From positions 1 to 46,082 of the forward strand of contig JAGVOT010000112.1 in the NCBI GenBank assembly GCA_020052615.1: a stretch of DNA of 46,082 nt. Reading direction: 5' to 3'. Source of the stretch: Nitrospirota bacterium (GTDB lineage: Bacteria > Nitrospirota > UBA9217). Shown one piece after another: positions 1 through 6,805 of this stretch. The notes beneath the pieces were generated by a model. That model had not been told where the DNA came from, did no database searches, and was given only the letters and a program-made list of their open reading frames with translations. The translations under genes and the position numbers were made by a program. The stretch's first letter is position 1; each line of letters opens with the position of its first letter.

Positions 1-828
1 GCGGCCTTCCGCGAGCTCGCTCTTCCGCCAAGCGACCGCGGACCGTCCGACGAGATCAGCCGGCTGACGGCGACCTTCCGCCAAATGGCAGGACGGATCG
101 AACAGCAGGTGGCGTCGCTCAGGAACGTCGACGCCCAGCGGCGGGAGCTGATCGCCGGCGTGTCCCACGATCTCCGAACTCCCCTTGCCACGCTTCAGGG
201 CTACATCGAGACGCTCTTGATGCGCGACAGCGTCCTGTCGGCAGAGGAGCGGCGCCAGTACCTGGAGATCGCCATCCGGCACTGCAGCCAGCTCACCAAG
301 CTGGTGGCGGGCCTCTTTGACCTGTCCCGGCTCGAGGCCGGCGAAATGACCATCCACCGGGAACCGTTCAGCATCGGCGAGCTTGTCCAGGACGCGGCGC
401 AGAAGTTCCAGCTCGAAGGCCGCTACCGGGGCATCCGTGTAACGACGAACGCCGATGGCGACGTCCCCTTTGTGTCTGCCGACATTGCGCTCATCGAGCG
501 GGTGCTCGAGAACCTCATCGAGAATGCGCTCCGCTATACGCCGCAGGGCGGGACGGTGACCGTTCTCCTGCGGCCGCATGAGCATGCCGTCGCTGTTGCC
601 GTTTCCGACACCGGGACCGGCATCCCTGCCGAAGAGCTGCCCCATATCTTCGACCGTTATTACCGCGCCGGTCAGGGCCGGAAGGACCGGACCGGCCATG
701 CCGGGCTGGGCCTGGCCATCGTCAAGAAGATCCTCGATCTGCACGGCGTCGGGATATCCGTTGCCAGCGAACCGCAGAAAGGGACGTCATTCTCCTTCAG
801 CCTTCCCGCTGTCCCTGCCAGGCCGTAA
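1..828 (+). CDS. Sensor histidine kinase, C-terminal part (gene starts upstream)
   Basis: The reading frame is open from base 1, so the N-terminal sensor and membrane parts lie outside the window. The first ~35 residues look like the end of a HAMP linker. A HisKA domain follows with the phospho-accepting His in VSHDLRTP (residue 56 of the fragment), then a HATPase_c domain with N box ENLIENALRYTP, G1 box DTGTGIP, F box with FDRYYRAG and G2 box GLGLAIVKK. It would autophosphorylate and pass phosphate to a response regulator that is not in the window; by usual order the regulator is upstream. It lies 134 bp before a run of exported-protein genes and a set of 11-bp-spaced repeats, which suggests but does not prove that its regulator controls them. 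Confidence 0.93.
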   Translation, partial: AAFRELALPPSDRGPSDEISRLTATFRQMAGRIEQQVASLRNVDAQRRELIAGVSHDLRTPLATLQGYIETLLMRDSVLSAEERRQYLEIAIRHCSQLTKLVAGLFDLSRLEAGEMTIHREPFSIGELVQDAAQKFQLEGRYRGIRVTTNADGDVPFVSADIALIERVLENLIENALRYTPQGGTVTVLLRPHEHAVAVAVSDTGTGIPAEELPHIFDRYYRAGQGRKDRTGHAGLGLAIVKKILDLHGVGISVASEPQKGTSFSFSLPAVPARP

Positions 829-877
829 CCTGCCCCTGGTGCCACGCCCCCTCTCTTCCCTGAAGCGCCTCCCGATG

Positions 878-914
878 TTACAGAAATGTGATCATTTCGT
901 GACCATGCCGTGAA
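878..914 (+). promoter_or_regulatory. Possible OmpR/PhoB-type operator: four half-sites at 11-bp spacing
   Basis: TTAC at 878, TGAT at 889, TGAC at 900 and TGAA at 911 start exactly 11 bp apart. Direct repeats with an 11-bp period are the usual binding pattern of OmpR/PhoB-family regulators. The array sits between the histidine kinase gene and the Met-rich peptide gene and ends just before a possible -10 (TATGCT, 925-930). The half-sites are short and degenerate, so this is a suggestion only. Confidence 0.3.
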
Positions 915-962
915 CCCGGAGAGGTATGCTCCTTTCAGAACAAGGGAAGGAGGTGAGACCAC

Positions 963-1271
963 ATGAAGACCATGAGGCAGCATTTCATGCTGTTCCTGTT
1001 CCTGTCGGCGTTCCTGCTTGCGGGACCGGCCTCGAGCCTCGGTGAGAAAGGGGCTGGTTGGGATGGCAGGGGGAAAGGCATGGCAGATGACGGGAAGTCC
1101 ATGGAAAAGCATGACGGGAAGATGACGCAGGAAGAAACAACCATGAAGGATGAGGGAATGAAGGCAGGCGAGATGAAAAAGGACAAGCAGAACCACGAAG
1201 GGACCATGAAGCACGACAAGGGCATGGAGAAGCATGGTGAAATGATGAAAAGCAAGGACGCCATGCAGTAG
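963..1271 (+). CDS. Exported Met/Lys-rich small protein (MXKDX-repeat-like)
   Basis: 102 residues. A strong RBS (GGAAGGAGGTGAG) precedes the ATG. Residues 1-27 form a signal peptide with a hydrophobic core (LFLFLSAFLLAG). The mature ~75 residues contain 11 Met, many Lys, Asp, Glu and His, and no Cys, in short units such as KGM, KDEGMK and MKKDK. This resembles the pentapeptide MXKDX repeat proteins. It has no enzyme fold; it is probably disordered in the periplasm, where Met and His could bind Cu(I)/Ag(I) or be oxidised by reactive oxygen or chlorine species. The nearby methionine sulfoxide reductase fusion makes a sacrificial, recyclable Met sink attractive, but that role is inferred. The neighbouring exported UGA-containing protein starts 66 bp downstream. 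Confidence 0.8.
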   Translation: MKTMRQHFMLFLFLSAFLLAGPASSLGEKGAGWDGRGKGMADDGKSMEKHDGKMTQEETTMKDEGMKAGEMKKDKQNHEGTMKHDKGMEKHGEMMKSKDAMQ

Positions 1272-1336
1272 GTCCTTCTGCATCGATCAGGCGGGGCCGG
1301 ACCAGCCGGCCCGCCGGCCGCATAGGGGGGGAAGAG

Positions 1337-1639
1337 ATGGACAGGAAATGGATGGTCTTGCCGGTAATGGTGCTGACGCTGATCGGGACGGTCGTTCTCT
1401 CCGCCATGACCGCTCAAGCTGATATCGGGGACGCAACGGTCGTCTTCGGCGTCACCTGATATGACGTCGGCAAGGCGGCCCTGGAAGGGCTCCCGGGAGT
1501 GAAGAAGGTATCGTCAGGATGGCGCGGTCTCATGGAGGTGAACACGGTCGTGTTCGATCCCGCCAGGATCACCGTGGAACAGATGGAAGAGGCGTTGAAG
1601 CGGGCGGGGACACACCGGAAGACGTTTAGGGACCAATAA
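1337..1639 (+). CDS. Putative selenoprotein: exported HMA-fold protein with in-frame UGA (Sec41)
   Basis: Read through the TGA at 1457-1459, this frame gives 100 residues. A signal peptide (residues ~1-28, ending TAQA-D) is followed by one heavy-metal-associated (HMA/MerP-like) domain. The part after the TGA is plainly [10 protein letters not shown], then [22 protein letters not shown], matching beta-alpha-beta family spacing. The UGA codon lies 13 residues before the G of LPGV, exactly where HMA proteins have the second Cys of CxxC; the first Cys position is Gly38, giving GVT-U. A start with RBS-like GGGGAAGAG precedes ATG 1337. The frame stays open to a TAA at 1637 and the downstream codons are well conserved for the family, which argues against decay. 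A hairpin suited to a bacterial SECIS starts 18 nt after the UGA. Alternatives are a nonsense mutation or a sequencing error in a Cys codon (TGC/TGT). Confidence 0.68.
1477..1491 (+). promoter_or_regulatory. Candidate bacterial SECIS hairpin
   Basis: GCCCT (1478-1482) pairs with AGGGC (1486-1490) around the loop GGA, with an added G-T pair at 1477/1491. The apical loop begins 23 nt after the UGA at 1457-1459 and opens with G. Bacterial SECIS elements lie inside the coding region just after the UGA, with a short stem and a G near the start of the loop, so the geometry fits. A short GC-rich hairpin also arises easily by chance in GC-rich DNA. Confidence 0.5.
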
Positions 1640-1685
1640 GCAGAGCTGCAGAGCCCATTTATTAAGGAAAAGAGAGGTGAACATC

Positions 1686-2798
1686 ATGTTCTGGAAAACA
1701 GTTATCATATCAATGGCCCTGATGCCGCTGATCACGGTGTCCGCCGCGGCGGCGCCGGAGCAGCAGCTGGAAAAGGCGATATTCGCGGGCGGATGCTTCT
1801 GGTGCATGGAGCCGCCCTTTGAAAAGCTGGACGGCGTAAAGGAAGTGATCTCGGGCTACACGGGAGGAGCCAAGGCAGATCCGACCTATCAGGAGGTCTC
1901 GTCAGGCACGACCGGCCACGTCGAGGCCGTGGAGGTGATCTATGATCCGGCGAAGGTAAGCTACGAGAAGCTGCTCGATGTGTTCTGGCGGCAGGTCGAT
2001 CCGACCGACAAGGGCGGCCAGTTCGTGGACAGGGGTTCGTCGTACGTGACGGGCATTTTCTACTTCACCGACGGGCAGCGAAGGCAGGCCGAGGCCTCGA
2101 AGCAGGCGCTCGAACGGTCCGGCAGGTATGACAAGCCGATCGTCACGCCGATCAGGGCGGCCGGACCTTTCTACCGGGCCGAGGAGTATCATCAGGACTA
2201 TTATAAGAAGAACCCTGTCCGGTACAAGTTCTACCGGTACAATTCCGGACGCGACAAGTATCTGGAGCGCGTCTGGTCAAAGGAGACCGTTATGAAGACC
2301 TCGATGGTTGATGCCGCCTATCATAAGCCGTCGGACGCGGAGCTGCGGAAGAAACTGACGCCGATCCAGTACAAGGTGACGCAGCAGGAGGGAACGGAGC
2401 CGGCGTTCAAGAACGAGTACTGGGACAACCACCGGGACGGCATCTACGTGGACATCGTTTCCGGGGAACCGCTCTTCAGCTCGAAGGACAAGTATGAGTC
2501 CGGGACCGGCTGGCCGAGCTTTACGAAGCCCCTCGAGGCGGGAAACATCGTGACCAGGGAGGACCGGAGCCTGTTCGGCGTCCGGACCGAGGTGCGGAGC
2601 AGGCAGGGCGATTCGCACCTGGGCCACGTGTTCAACGATGGCCCGAAGCCCACGGGCCTGCGCTACTGCATGAACTCGGCGTCGCTCCGGTTCGTCCCCA
2701 GGGAGGACCTGGAAAAGGAAGGGTACGGGAAGTACGTGAAGCTCTTCGCGCCTGCGAAGGATGCCGCCCCCCGGCGCAAGGCGCCGGTCGGCTGCTGA
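1686..2798 (+). CDS. msrAB: Exported MsrA-MsrB methionine sulfoxide reductase fusion
   Basis: 370 residues. The frame could begin at GTG 1677, but that codon is inside the RBS (AGAGAGGTG, 1671-1679), so ATG 1686 is the likely start. Residues 1-20 form a signal peptide ([18 protein letters not shown]). MsrA follows with GGCFWC (Cys37 nucleophile, Cys40), which reduces S-methionine sulfoxide. MsrB runs from about residue 220 with SGTGWPSF, the GHVFNDGP motif and catalytic Cys328 in RYCMNSASL, which reduces the R form. The MsrB zinc CxxC pairs are absent ([12 protein letters not shown]). The C-terminus ends VGC, leaving a Cys that might act in recycling. It is the third exported protein in a row after the Met-rich peptide and the putative selenoprotein, so repair of oxidised periplasmic Met is the likely job. 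Confidence 0.96.
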   Translation: MFWKTVIISMALMPLITVSAAAAPEQQLEKAIFAGGCFWCMEPPFEKLDGVKEVISGYTGGAKADPTYQEVSSGTTGHVEAVEVIYDPAKVSYEKLLDVFWRQVDPTDKGGQFVDRGSSYVTGIFYFTDGQRRQAEASKQALERSGRYDKPIVTPIRAAGPFYRAEEYHQDYYKKNPVRYKFYRYNSGRDKYLERVWSKETVMKTSMVDAAYHKPSDAELRKKLTPIQYKVTQQEGTEPAFKNEYWDNHRDGIYVDIVSGEPLFSSKDKYESGTGWPSFTKPLEAGNIVTREDRSLFGVRTEVRSRQGDSHLGHVFNDGPKPTGLRYCMNSASLRFVPREDLEKEGYGKYVKLFAPAKDAAPRRKAPVGC

Positions 2799-2854
2799 TG
2801 AGCGGGAGAGAGGAACAGGCGCAGGAATACAGCGATCTGCTGGACCCGCCGGCC

Positions 2855-2913
2855 TTTGCACGGTCTGTGGCGAAACTGATGACGGGGAGTACGAAGGGCA
2901 AGGATTCGGCGTG
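2855..2913 (+). repeat. Dispersed ~59-bp repeat, copy 1
   Basis: This block aligns without gaps to 36699-36757, with about four in five bases identical, including a run over CTGATGACGGGGAG. Both copies lie upstream of a GGCC-rich hairpin. It may be a short intergenic repeat or the shared end of a vanished gene family. The 230-bp gap it lies in shows no other gene. Confidence 0.55.
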
Positions 2914-2940
2914 ATCGACCGTTGCAAGCGAACATTACAG

Positions 2941-2970
2941 GGCCGGAGAGCGATCTCTCCGGCCTTTTCT
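2941..2970 (+). terminator. Rho-independent terminator (GGCCGGAGAG hairpin family)
   Basis: A perfect 10-bp stem GGCCGGAGAG (2941-2950) / CTCTCCGGCC (2955-2964) with loop CGAT is followed by TTTTCTTTT. It ends the msrAB transcription unit. The same stem recurs at 29349, 36842, 42161 and 44833. Confidence 0.85.
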
Positions 2971-2993
2971 TTTCGATCTCCCCCTGCTCCGGG

Positions 2994-3022
2994 TTTACCT
3001 TCCGGCCCTGCGGCGTTATAAT
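2994..3022 (+). promoter_or_regulatory. Sigma-70-like promoter, apparently giving a leaderless mRNA
   Basis: TTTACC (2994-2999), a 17-bp spacer and TATAAT (3017-3022) stand directly before the AAA ATPase gene. Transcription would start about 7 bp on, at the A of ATG 3029, and no Shine-Dalgarno sequence is visible. This predicts a leaderless transcript. Confidence 0.55.
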
Positions 3023-3028
3023 GATCAC

Positions 3029-3838
3029 ATGAAAAAGAAAACGATATCGCAGCAATACCTGGTCACCGACGAGCCTTATTATCTTCCCGTGGGCAAGGAG
3101 GTGGAGCTCTTCGAGTCCGCCTACCGGCACCAGATCCCCGTGCTGCTCAAGGGGCCAACGGGCTGCGGCAAGACGCGGTTCATGCAGTACATGGCCTGGA
3201 AGCTCAAACGGCCGCTCGTGACCGTCTCGTGCCACGACGACCTGACGGCCTCGGACCTCGTGGGCCGCTACCTCGTTCGCGGCGGGGAGACGGTCTGGGT
3301 GGACGGTCCGCTCACCACGGCGGTGAGGGCCGGGGGGTTCTGCTACTTAGACGAGATCGTCGAGGCGCGAAAGGACACGACCGTGGTCATCCATCCCCTG
3401 GCCGACGACCGGAGGATCCTGCCGATCGAAAAGAAGGGCGAGGTCCTGCACGCGCCCCCCGAATTTCTCATCGCCGTCTCGTACAACCCCGGGTATCAGA
3501 GCGTGCTCAAGGACCTGAAGCAGAGCACCCGCCAGCGGTTCCTCGCCCTGGAGTTCACCTATCCCCACAGGGAGCTCGAGGCCGAGATCGTGATGCATGA
3601 GTCGGGCGTGAACGAGGACACGGCGAGGCCGCTCGTGAGCCTAGCGGAAAAGACGCGGAACTTGAAGGACCGGGGCCTGATCGAGGGCGCGAGCACCCGG
3701 CTCCTGATCCACGCGGGCAAGCTCATCGCCGCCGGGATCGAGCCTGGGAAGGCCTGCGAAACGGCCGTTGCAGGGCCGCTTACCGATGACCACGAGATGC
3801 TGGGGTCGCTCAACGAGATCATCAGCGCGTTGTTTTAA
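3029..3838 (+). CDS. MoxR-family AAA+ ATPase, CbbQ/NirQ/NorQ type
   Basis: 269 residues, typical length for CbbQ/NorQ. Walker A is GPTGCGKT (residues 42-49), Walker B lies around [10 protein letters not shown] (~110), and sensor-1 is in [12 protein letters not shown]. The C-terminal CbbQ_C-like part follows. These ATPases form hexamers that, with a VWA partner, remodel or activate metalloenzymes such as Rubisco or nitric oxide reductase. The VWA partner is the next gene (4197), but the usual one-operon spacing is broken by a 358-bp palindromic insertion. No Rubisco or nor structural gene is in the window, so the target is unknown and no cbbQ or norQ symbol is assigned. Confidence 0.9.
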   Translation: MKKKTISQQYLVTDEPYYLPVGKEVELFESAYRHQIPVLLKGPTGCGKTRFMQYMAWKLKRPLVTVSCHDDLTASDLVGRYLVRGGETVWVDGPLTTAVRAGGFCYLDEIVEARKDTTVVIHPLADDRRILPIEKKGEVLHAPPEFLIAVSYNPGYQSVLKDLKQSTRQRFLALEFTYPHRELEAEIVMHESGVNEDTARPLVSLAEKTRNLKDRGLIEGASTRLLIHAGKLIAAGIEPGKACETAVAGPLTDDHEMLGSLNEIISALF

Positions 3839-3850
3839 AGATCCTTTTTT

Positions 3851-4179
3851 GCCGCAGAGGCCAAAAGTAGGCGCTTCTAAGCGACGCAGAGGAAGGCAAC
3901 GGTCAAGTCAATGGTCCCTGTTTGAATCCACGAACGAGCGTATTCCCCGTAGCCTGCGCAAGGAGCTTCGACTTTGATGGTCTCGTAAAAAGTCCATGTG
4001 CTGTCATTGCGAGGAGCAGAGCGACGCGGCAATCTAGAATTATCAGCTAGATACGAACTACGAGATTGCTTCGCTGCGCTCGCAAAGACGGCTTTTACGA
4101 CTTTTTACGAATACATCAACTTTGGGTGCTGTAATGCAAGCGTTGCATACCTGTCTCTGTGTCTCTGTGCCTCTGCGGC
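3851..4179. mobile_element. Nested MITE-like palindromic elements between the AAA and VWA genes
   Basis: The 358-bp gap 3839-4196 has no gene. It is built as nested inverted repeats. The outer pair is GCCGCAGAGG (3851) and CCTCTGCGGC (ending 4179). The middle pair is a TTTGATGG..CGTAAAAAGTC-type arm near 3973-3994 and its complement GACTTTTTACGA..CATCAA near 4099-4121. The inner pair is TCATTGCGAGGAGC..GCAATCT (4003-4034) against AGATTGCTTCGCTGCGCTCGCAA (4063-4085). Long nested palindromes without a transposase are typical of non-autonomous elements. The outer TCTCTGTGTCTCTGTGCC-type tract is a second repeat kind. Confidence 0.7.
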
Positions 4180-4196
4180 AGAAGTGATAGTATCCC

Positions 4197-6449
4197 ATGA
4201 AACGCATTTCCGATAAACAGGCCGGCGAAATCTGCACGGCCTTCGTCAAAAACCTGGAGATCGACTTTTTCGAGCCTGACGAGATCGAGGGCGTCCTCGC
4301 CGCAGTCGACTCCTTCGAACATCCGGTGCGACAGAAGGTCCAGGCCCTCTGTCTTGCCCTTTCGAACGCCAGCTCCTCGCTGGTGCCCCGCGTGCTCTCC
4401 CACATCAAGGCCGCATCAAAGTACCTGCCTGCCAAAGACCTGGACGCATGGGTGGGTACGGCCTTCGACCTGCTCGACTCCACAGGACTCGACCATGCCC
4501 TGGCCTTCCTCGGGAAGAACAGCGAAAGGGAGCTTGCGGCGTTCGCGGCACCCGAAGGCGTCCCTTTTCACGATGTTTCCGCGATGCTCGAAACGCTCCT
4601 GGCCGGCCTGTCAAGGCTCGACCTCAAGGTCACGGGCGATCATGACCTTTTCACGGATACGGTGACCGTGCATTTCCCTGTCCTCGTGAACAGGTTCCCG
4701 GACCGGGAAAGGAACGTTCTTCTGTACAAGCTCTCCGCAGCCTATGCCTGGGCGCAGATCGCCCGGGGCACCCTCGCGCTGGACACGGGCCTTTCGGCGA
4801 TCACGTCGCGTTTTAAGGATTATCCCCTTGACCATCCCGATATCGATGCACTTTTCTCACAGTTTCCCGAGCGGGACCTTGCCGTTGATCTTTATGCGAT
4901 CATCGAGGCGTTCCGGCTTGAGCCTTTCTTACGCCAGGAGCTTCCCGGCCTCATGAAGCAGGCAGGGAGCATCCTGCCGGACCTGTTCGAGGACCGTCAC
5001 AAGCTTGACGGTCTGTCGGAAAAGACCGCCTATGTCGAAGCGTTCTATCAGTACTTCCTCGGAACACGTACGAAGGGGGCCGCTCCGCATGATTTCACCG
5101 ATTCCCTGGGCAGGCTGATCTTCCTTCCCGGGGACGCCGGACCTGAAGAGCGCATCGATACCCTCATAAGCCTCTACGAGACGGCTGCGGGCCTCGGCGG
5201 TGAATACGAGCCGCGGCCGCCCCTGCCCTTCTTCGGACAGATACGTCCGGAGAAGGTATCGCGTGCCCTCGCCGATCTGAGACAGGCGCGCACGAAGAAA
5301 CTCGAAGCACAGGTGACGAAGCTCCTCGATCTGCCCGAGCCCGGGCCGCGTGAACTGCCCGTGGGGGAACGGGCGCCCGGGGAGCGCCTGGTCGAGCCGG
5401 ACAAGGAATATCTCCTGATCAAGGGGAGGCTGGTCGAGCTTGACGAGGAGCTGAAAAAGGTGATCGAAGAGCGGGGCGGCGTCCCCGGCGGCGTCCTGGT
5501 CAAAGGAAGCGAGATCGGCGGGAACAGCCCGGTGAACTTGACGGACCTGATCGAAGAGGAAGAAGCCGCAGAAGCGGGAGGCGGGATCCGGTACGACGAA
5601 TGGGACTTTCGGAGGGGAGGCTACAAAAAAGACTGGTGCAGCCTGTATGAACAGGACATCCATCCGGGCCATGAGCCCGTGGTGGAGCAGACGCTCGCCC
5701 GGTACGGCGGACAGGTGAAGGTGCTCAGGAAAAAATTCGAGCTTCTCAAACACGAGCCCAGGACACAGCGCCGCCAGAAGGACGGCGACGACATCGACCT
5801 CGACGCCGTGATCGAGGCCTTCTCGGACGCGGCAGCGGGCCTCTCTCCGCGAGAGGACCTCTTTACCCGGCTGGACCGTTCGGAGCGGAACATCGCGGTG
5901 CTCTTTCTCGTGGATATGAGCGGGTCCACCAAGGGGTGGGTGAACGAAGCGGAGAAGGCGTCGCTGGTGCTCATGGCCGAAGCGCTCGAGACGCTCGGCG
6001 ACCGCTACGCGGTGTACGGGTTCTCGGGCATGACGAGGAACAGGTGCGACCTGTACCGGGTGAAGGGTTTTGACGAACCCTACGCCGGGAGCGTGAAACG
6101 GCGGATCGCGGGGATCGAGCCCAAGGACTACACGCGCATGGGCCCCTTTATCCGGCATGCCTCGAAGATCCTCGCCTCCATCGAGGCGCGCACAAAGCTG
6201 CTCATCACCCTGAGCGACGGCAAACCCGAGGACTGGGACGCCTATAAGGGGGACTACGGCATCGAGGACACGAGAAAGGCGCTCCTGGAGGCCCGCGAGC
6301 AGGGGATCCATCCTTTCTGCATTACCATCGACAAAGAAGCCCATTCCTACCTGCCGCACATGTACGGCGAGGTCAATTACATCTTCATCGACGACGTGAA
6401 CAAACTTCCGAACAGGATCACCGAGATATACCGGAGGCTGACGACGTAG
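4197..6449 (+). CDS. VWA-domain protein, CbbO/NorD type partner of the AAA ATPase
   Basis: 750 residues. The N-terminal ~480 residues are helical and poorly conserved. The C-terminal third is a von Willebrand factor A domain with the MIDAS motif DMSGS (Asp573, Ser575, Ser577) and a later TLSDGKPEDW motif, as in NorD and CbbO. Such proteins bind a divalent metal through MIDAS and act as the adaptor that brings the MoxR/CbbQ hexamer to its client enzyme. An acidic stretch (LIEEEEAAEAGG, ~460) and a central Arg/Lys-rich part are present. ATG 4197 follows directly after the palindromic element, with no clear Shine-Dalgarno. The client enzyme is not in view. Confidence 0.88.
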   Translation: MKRISDKQAGEICTAFVKNLEIDFFEPDEIEGVLAAVDSFEHPVRQKVQALCLALSNASSSLVPRVLSHIKAASKYLPAKDLDAWVGTAFDLLDSTGLDHALAFLGKNSERELAAFAAPEGVPFHDVSAMLETLLAGLSRLDLKVTGDHDLFTDTVTVHFPVLVNRFPDRERNVLLYKLSAAYAWAQIARGTLALDTGLSAITSRFKDYPLDHPDIDALFSQFPERDLAVDLYAIIEAFRLEPFLRQELPGLMKQAGSILPDLFEDRHKLDGLSEKTAYVEAFYQYFLGTRTKGAAPHDFTDSLGRLIFLPGDAGPEERIDTLISLYETAAGLGGEYEPRPPLPFFGQIRPEKVSRALADLRQARTKKLEAQVTKLLDLPEPGPRELPVGERAPGERLVEPDKEYLLIKGRLVELDEELKKVIEERGGVPGGVLVKGSEIGGNSPVNLTDLIEEEEAAEAGGGIRYDEWDFRRGGYKKDWCSLYEQDIHPGHEPVVEQTLARYGGQVKVLRKKFELLKHEPRTQRRQKDGDDIDLDAVIEAFSDAAAGLSPREDLFTRLDRSERNIAVLFLVDMSGSTKGWVNEAEKASLVLMAEALETLGDRYAVYGFSGMTRNRCDLYRVKGFDEPYAGSVKRRIAGIEPKDYTRMGPFIRHASKILASIEARTKLLITLSDGKPEDWDAYKGDYGIEDTRKALLEAREQGIHPFCITIDKEAHSYLPHMYGEVNYIFIDDVNKLPNRITEIYRRLTT

Positions 6450-6805
6450 CGTCTCCGGAAAGGGCGCTTTTCCCCGTGTCACCGTGCCGGTATCTCCCGT
6501 TCCTGCAAGAGCCTCACCCTACCCGTTCGGGTAGTATCGATCACTCCTGCAACTTCTTGACTCCCGCGCGCAATTCCTCTATTCTCTTGCCATCGGGAGG
6601 CCCGCACGCAGTTCCTTCCTGTCCATCACTCTCCCGCTGCGTTCAGTAGAAATAATCACAGGTTCAAGTCAGGCCCCGAAGGGGCGCCGTATGAGGCCAG
6701 TTAGGACGGGCGCCAGGATGGGGATGTCATGCCGCAGGCCTGACCTTCAGCGTCCTGAGGCGGAAGTTTCCGGGAAAAATACAACCCAACGAAAAGGAGC
6801 CGATC
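6450..6805. other. Intergenic region with possible promoter and hairpin
   Basis: No gene is supported in these 356 bp. A perfect 6-bp hairpin CTACCC-GTTC-GGGTAG lies at 6519-6534. TTGACT (6557-6562), 17 bp and TATTCT (6580-6585) form a fair sigma-70 promoter for the cluster starting at 6806, with a leader of about 215 nt. A weak AGCG/CGCT hairpin before TTTT (6448-6471) could end the VWA gene. Confidence 0.4.

Noticed and set aside
1337-1639. Reading the TGA at 1457 as proof of a pseudogene
   Set aside because: The downstream frame is fully kept with HMA conservation, no second lesion is present, and the TGA hits exactly a Cys column followed by a SECIS-like hairpin. A nonsense change is not excluded and is stated as the alternative.
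3990-4100. tRNA or CRISPR-like array in the palindromic stretch
   Set aside because: The arms are inverted, not regularly spaced direct repeats, and no cloverleaf with an anticodon loop can be drawn.
3029-6449. Naming the AAA/VWA pair norQ-norD or cbbQ-cbbO
   Set aside because: No nitric oxide reductase or Rubisco gene is in the window, and the two families cannot be separated by eye.
4929-6482. 517-residue frame on the minus strand
   Set aside because: It is the mirror of the VWA gene in GC-rich DNA. No RBS, no domain, and the plus strand has clear VWA motifs.
6655-6680. tRNA T-arm-like GGTTCAAGTC near 6660
   Set aside because: No acceptor stem or D and anticodon arms lie around it, so it is not a tRNA and is weak evidence for an attachment site.
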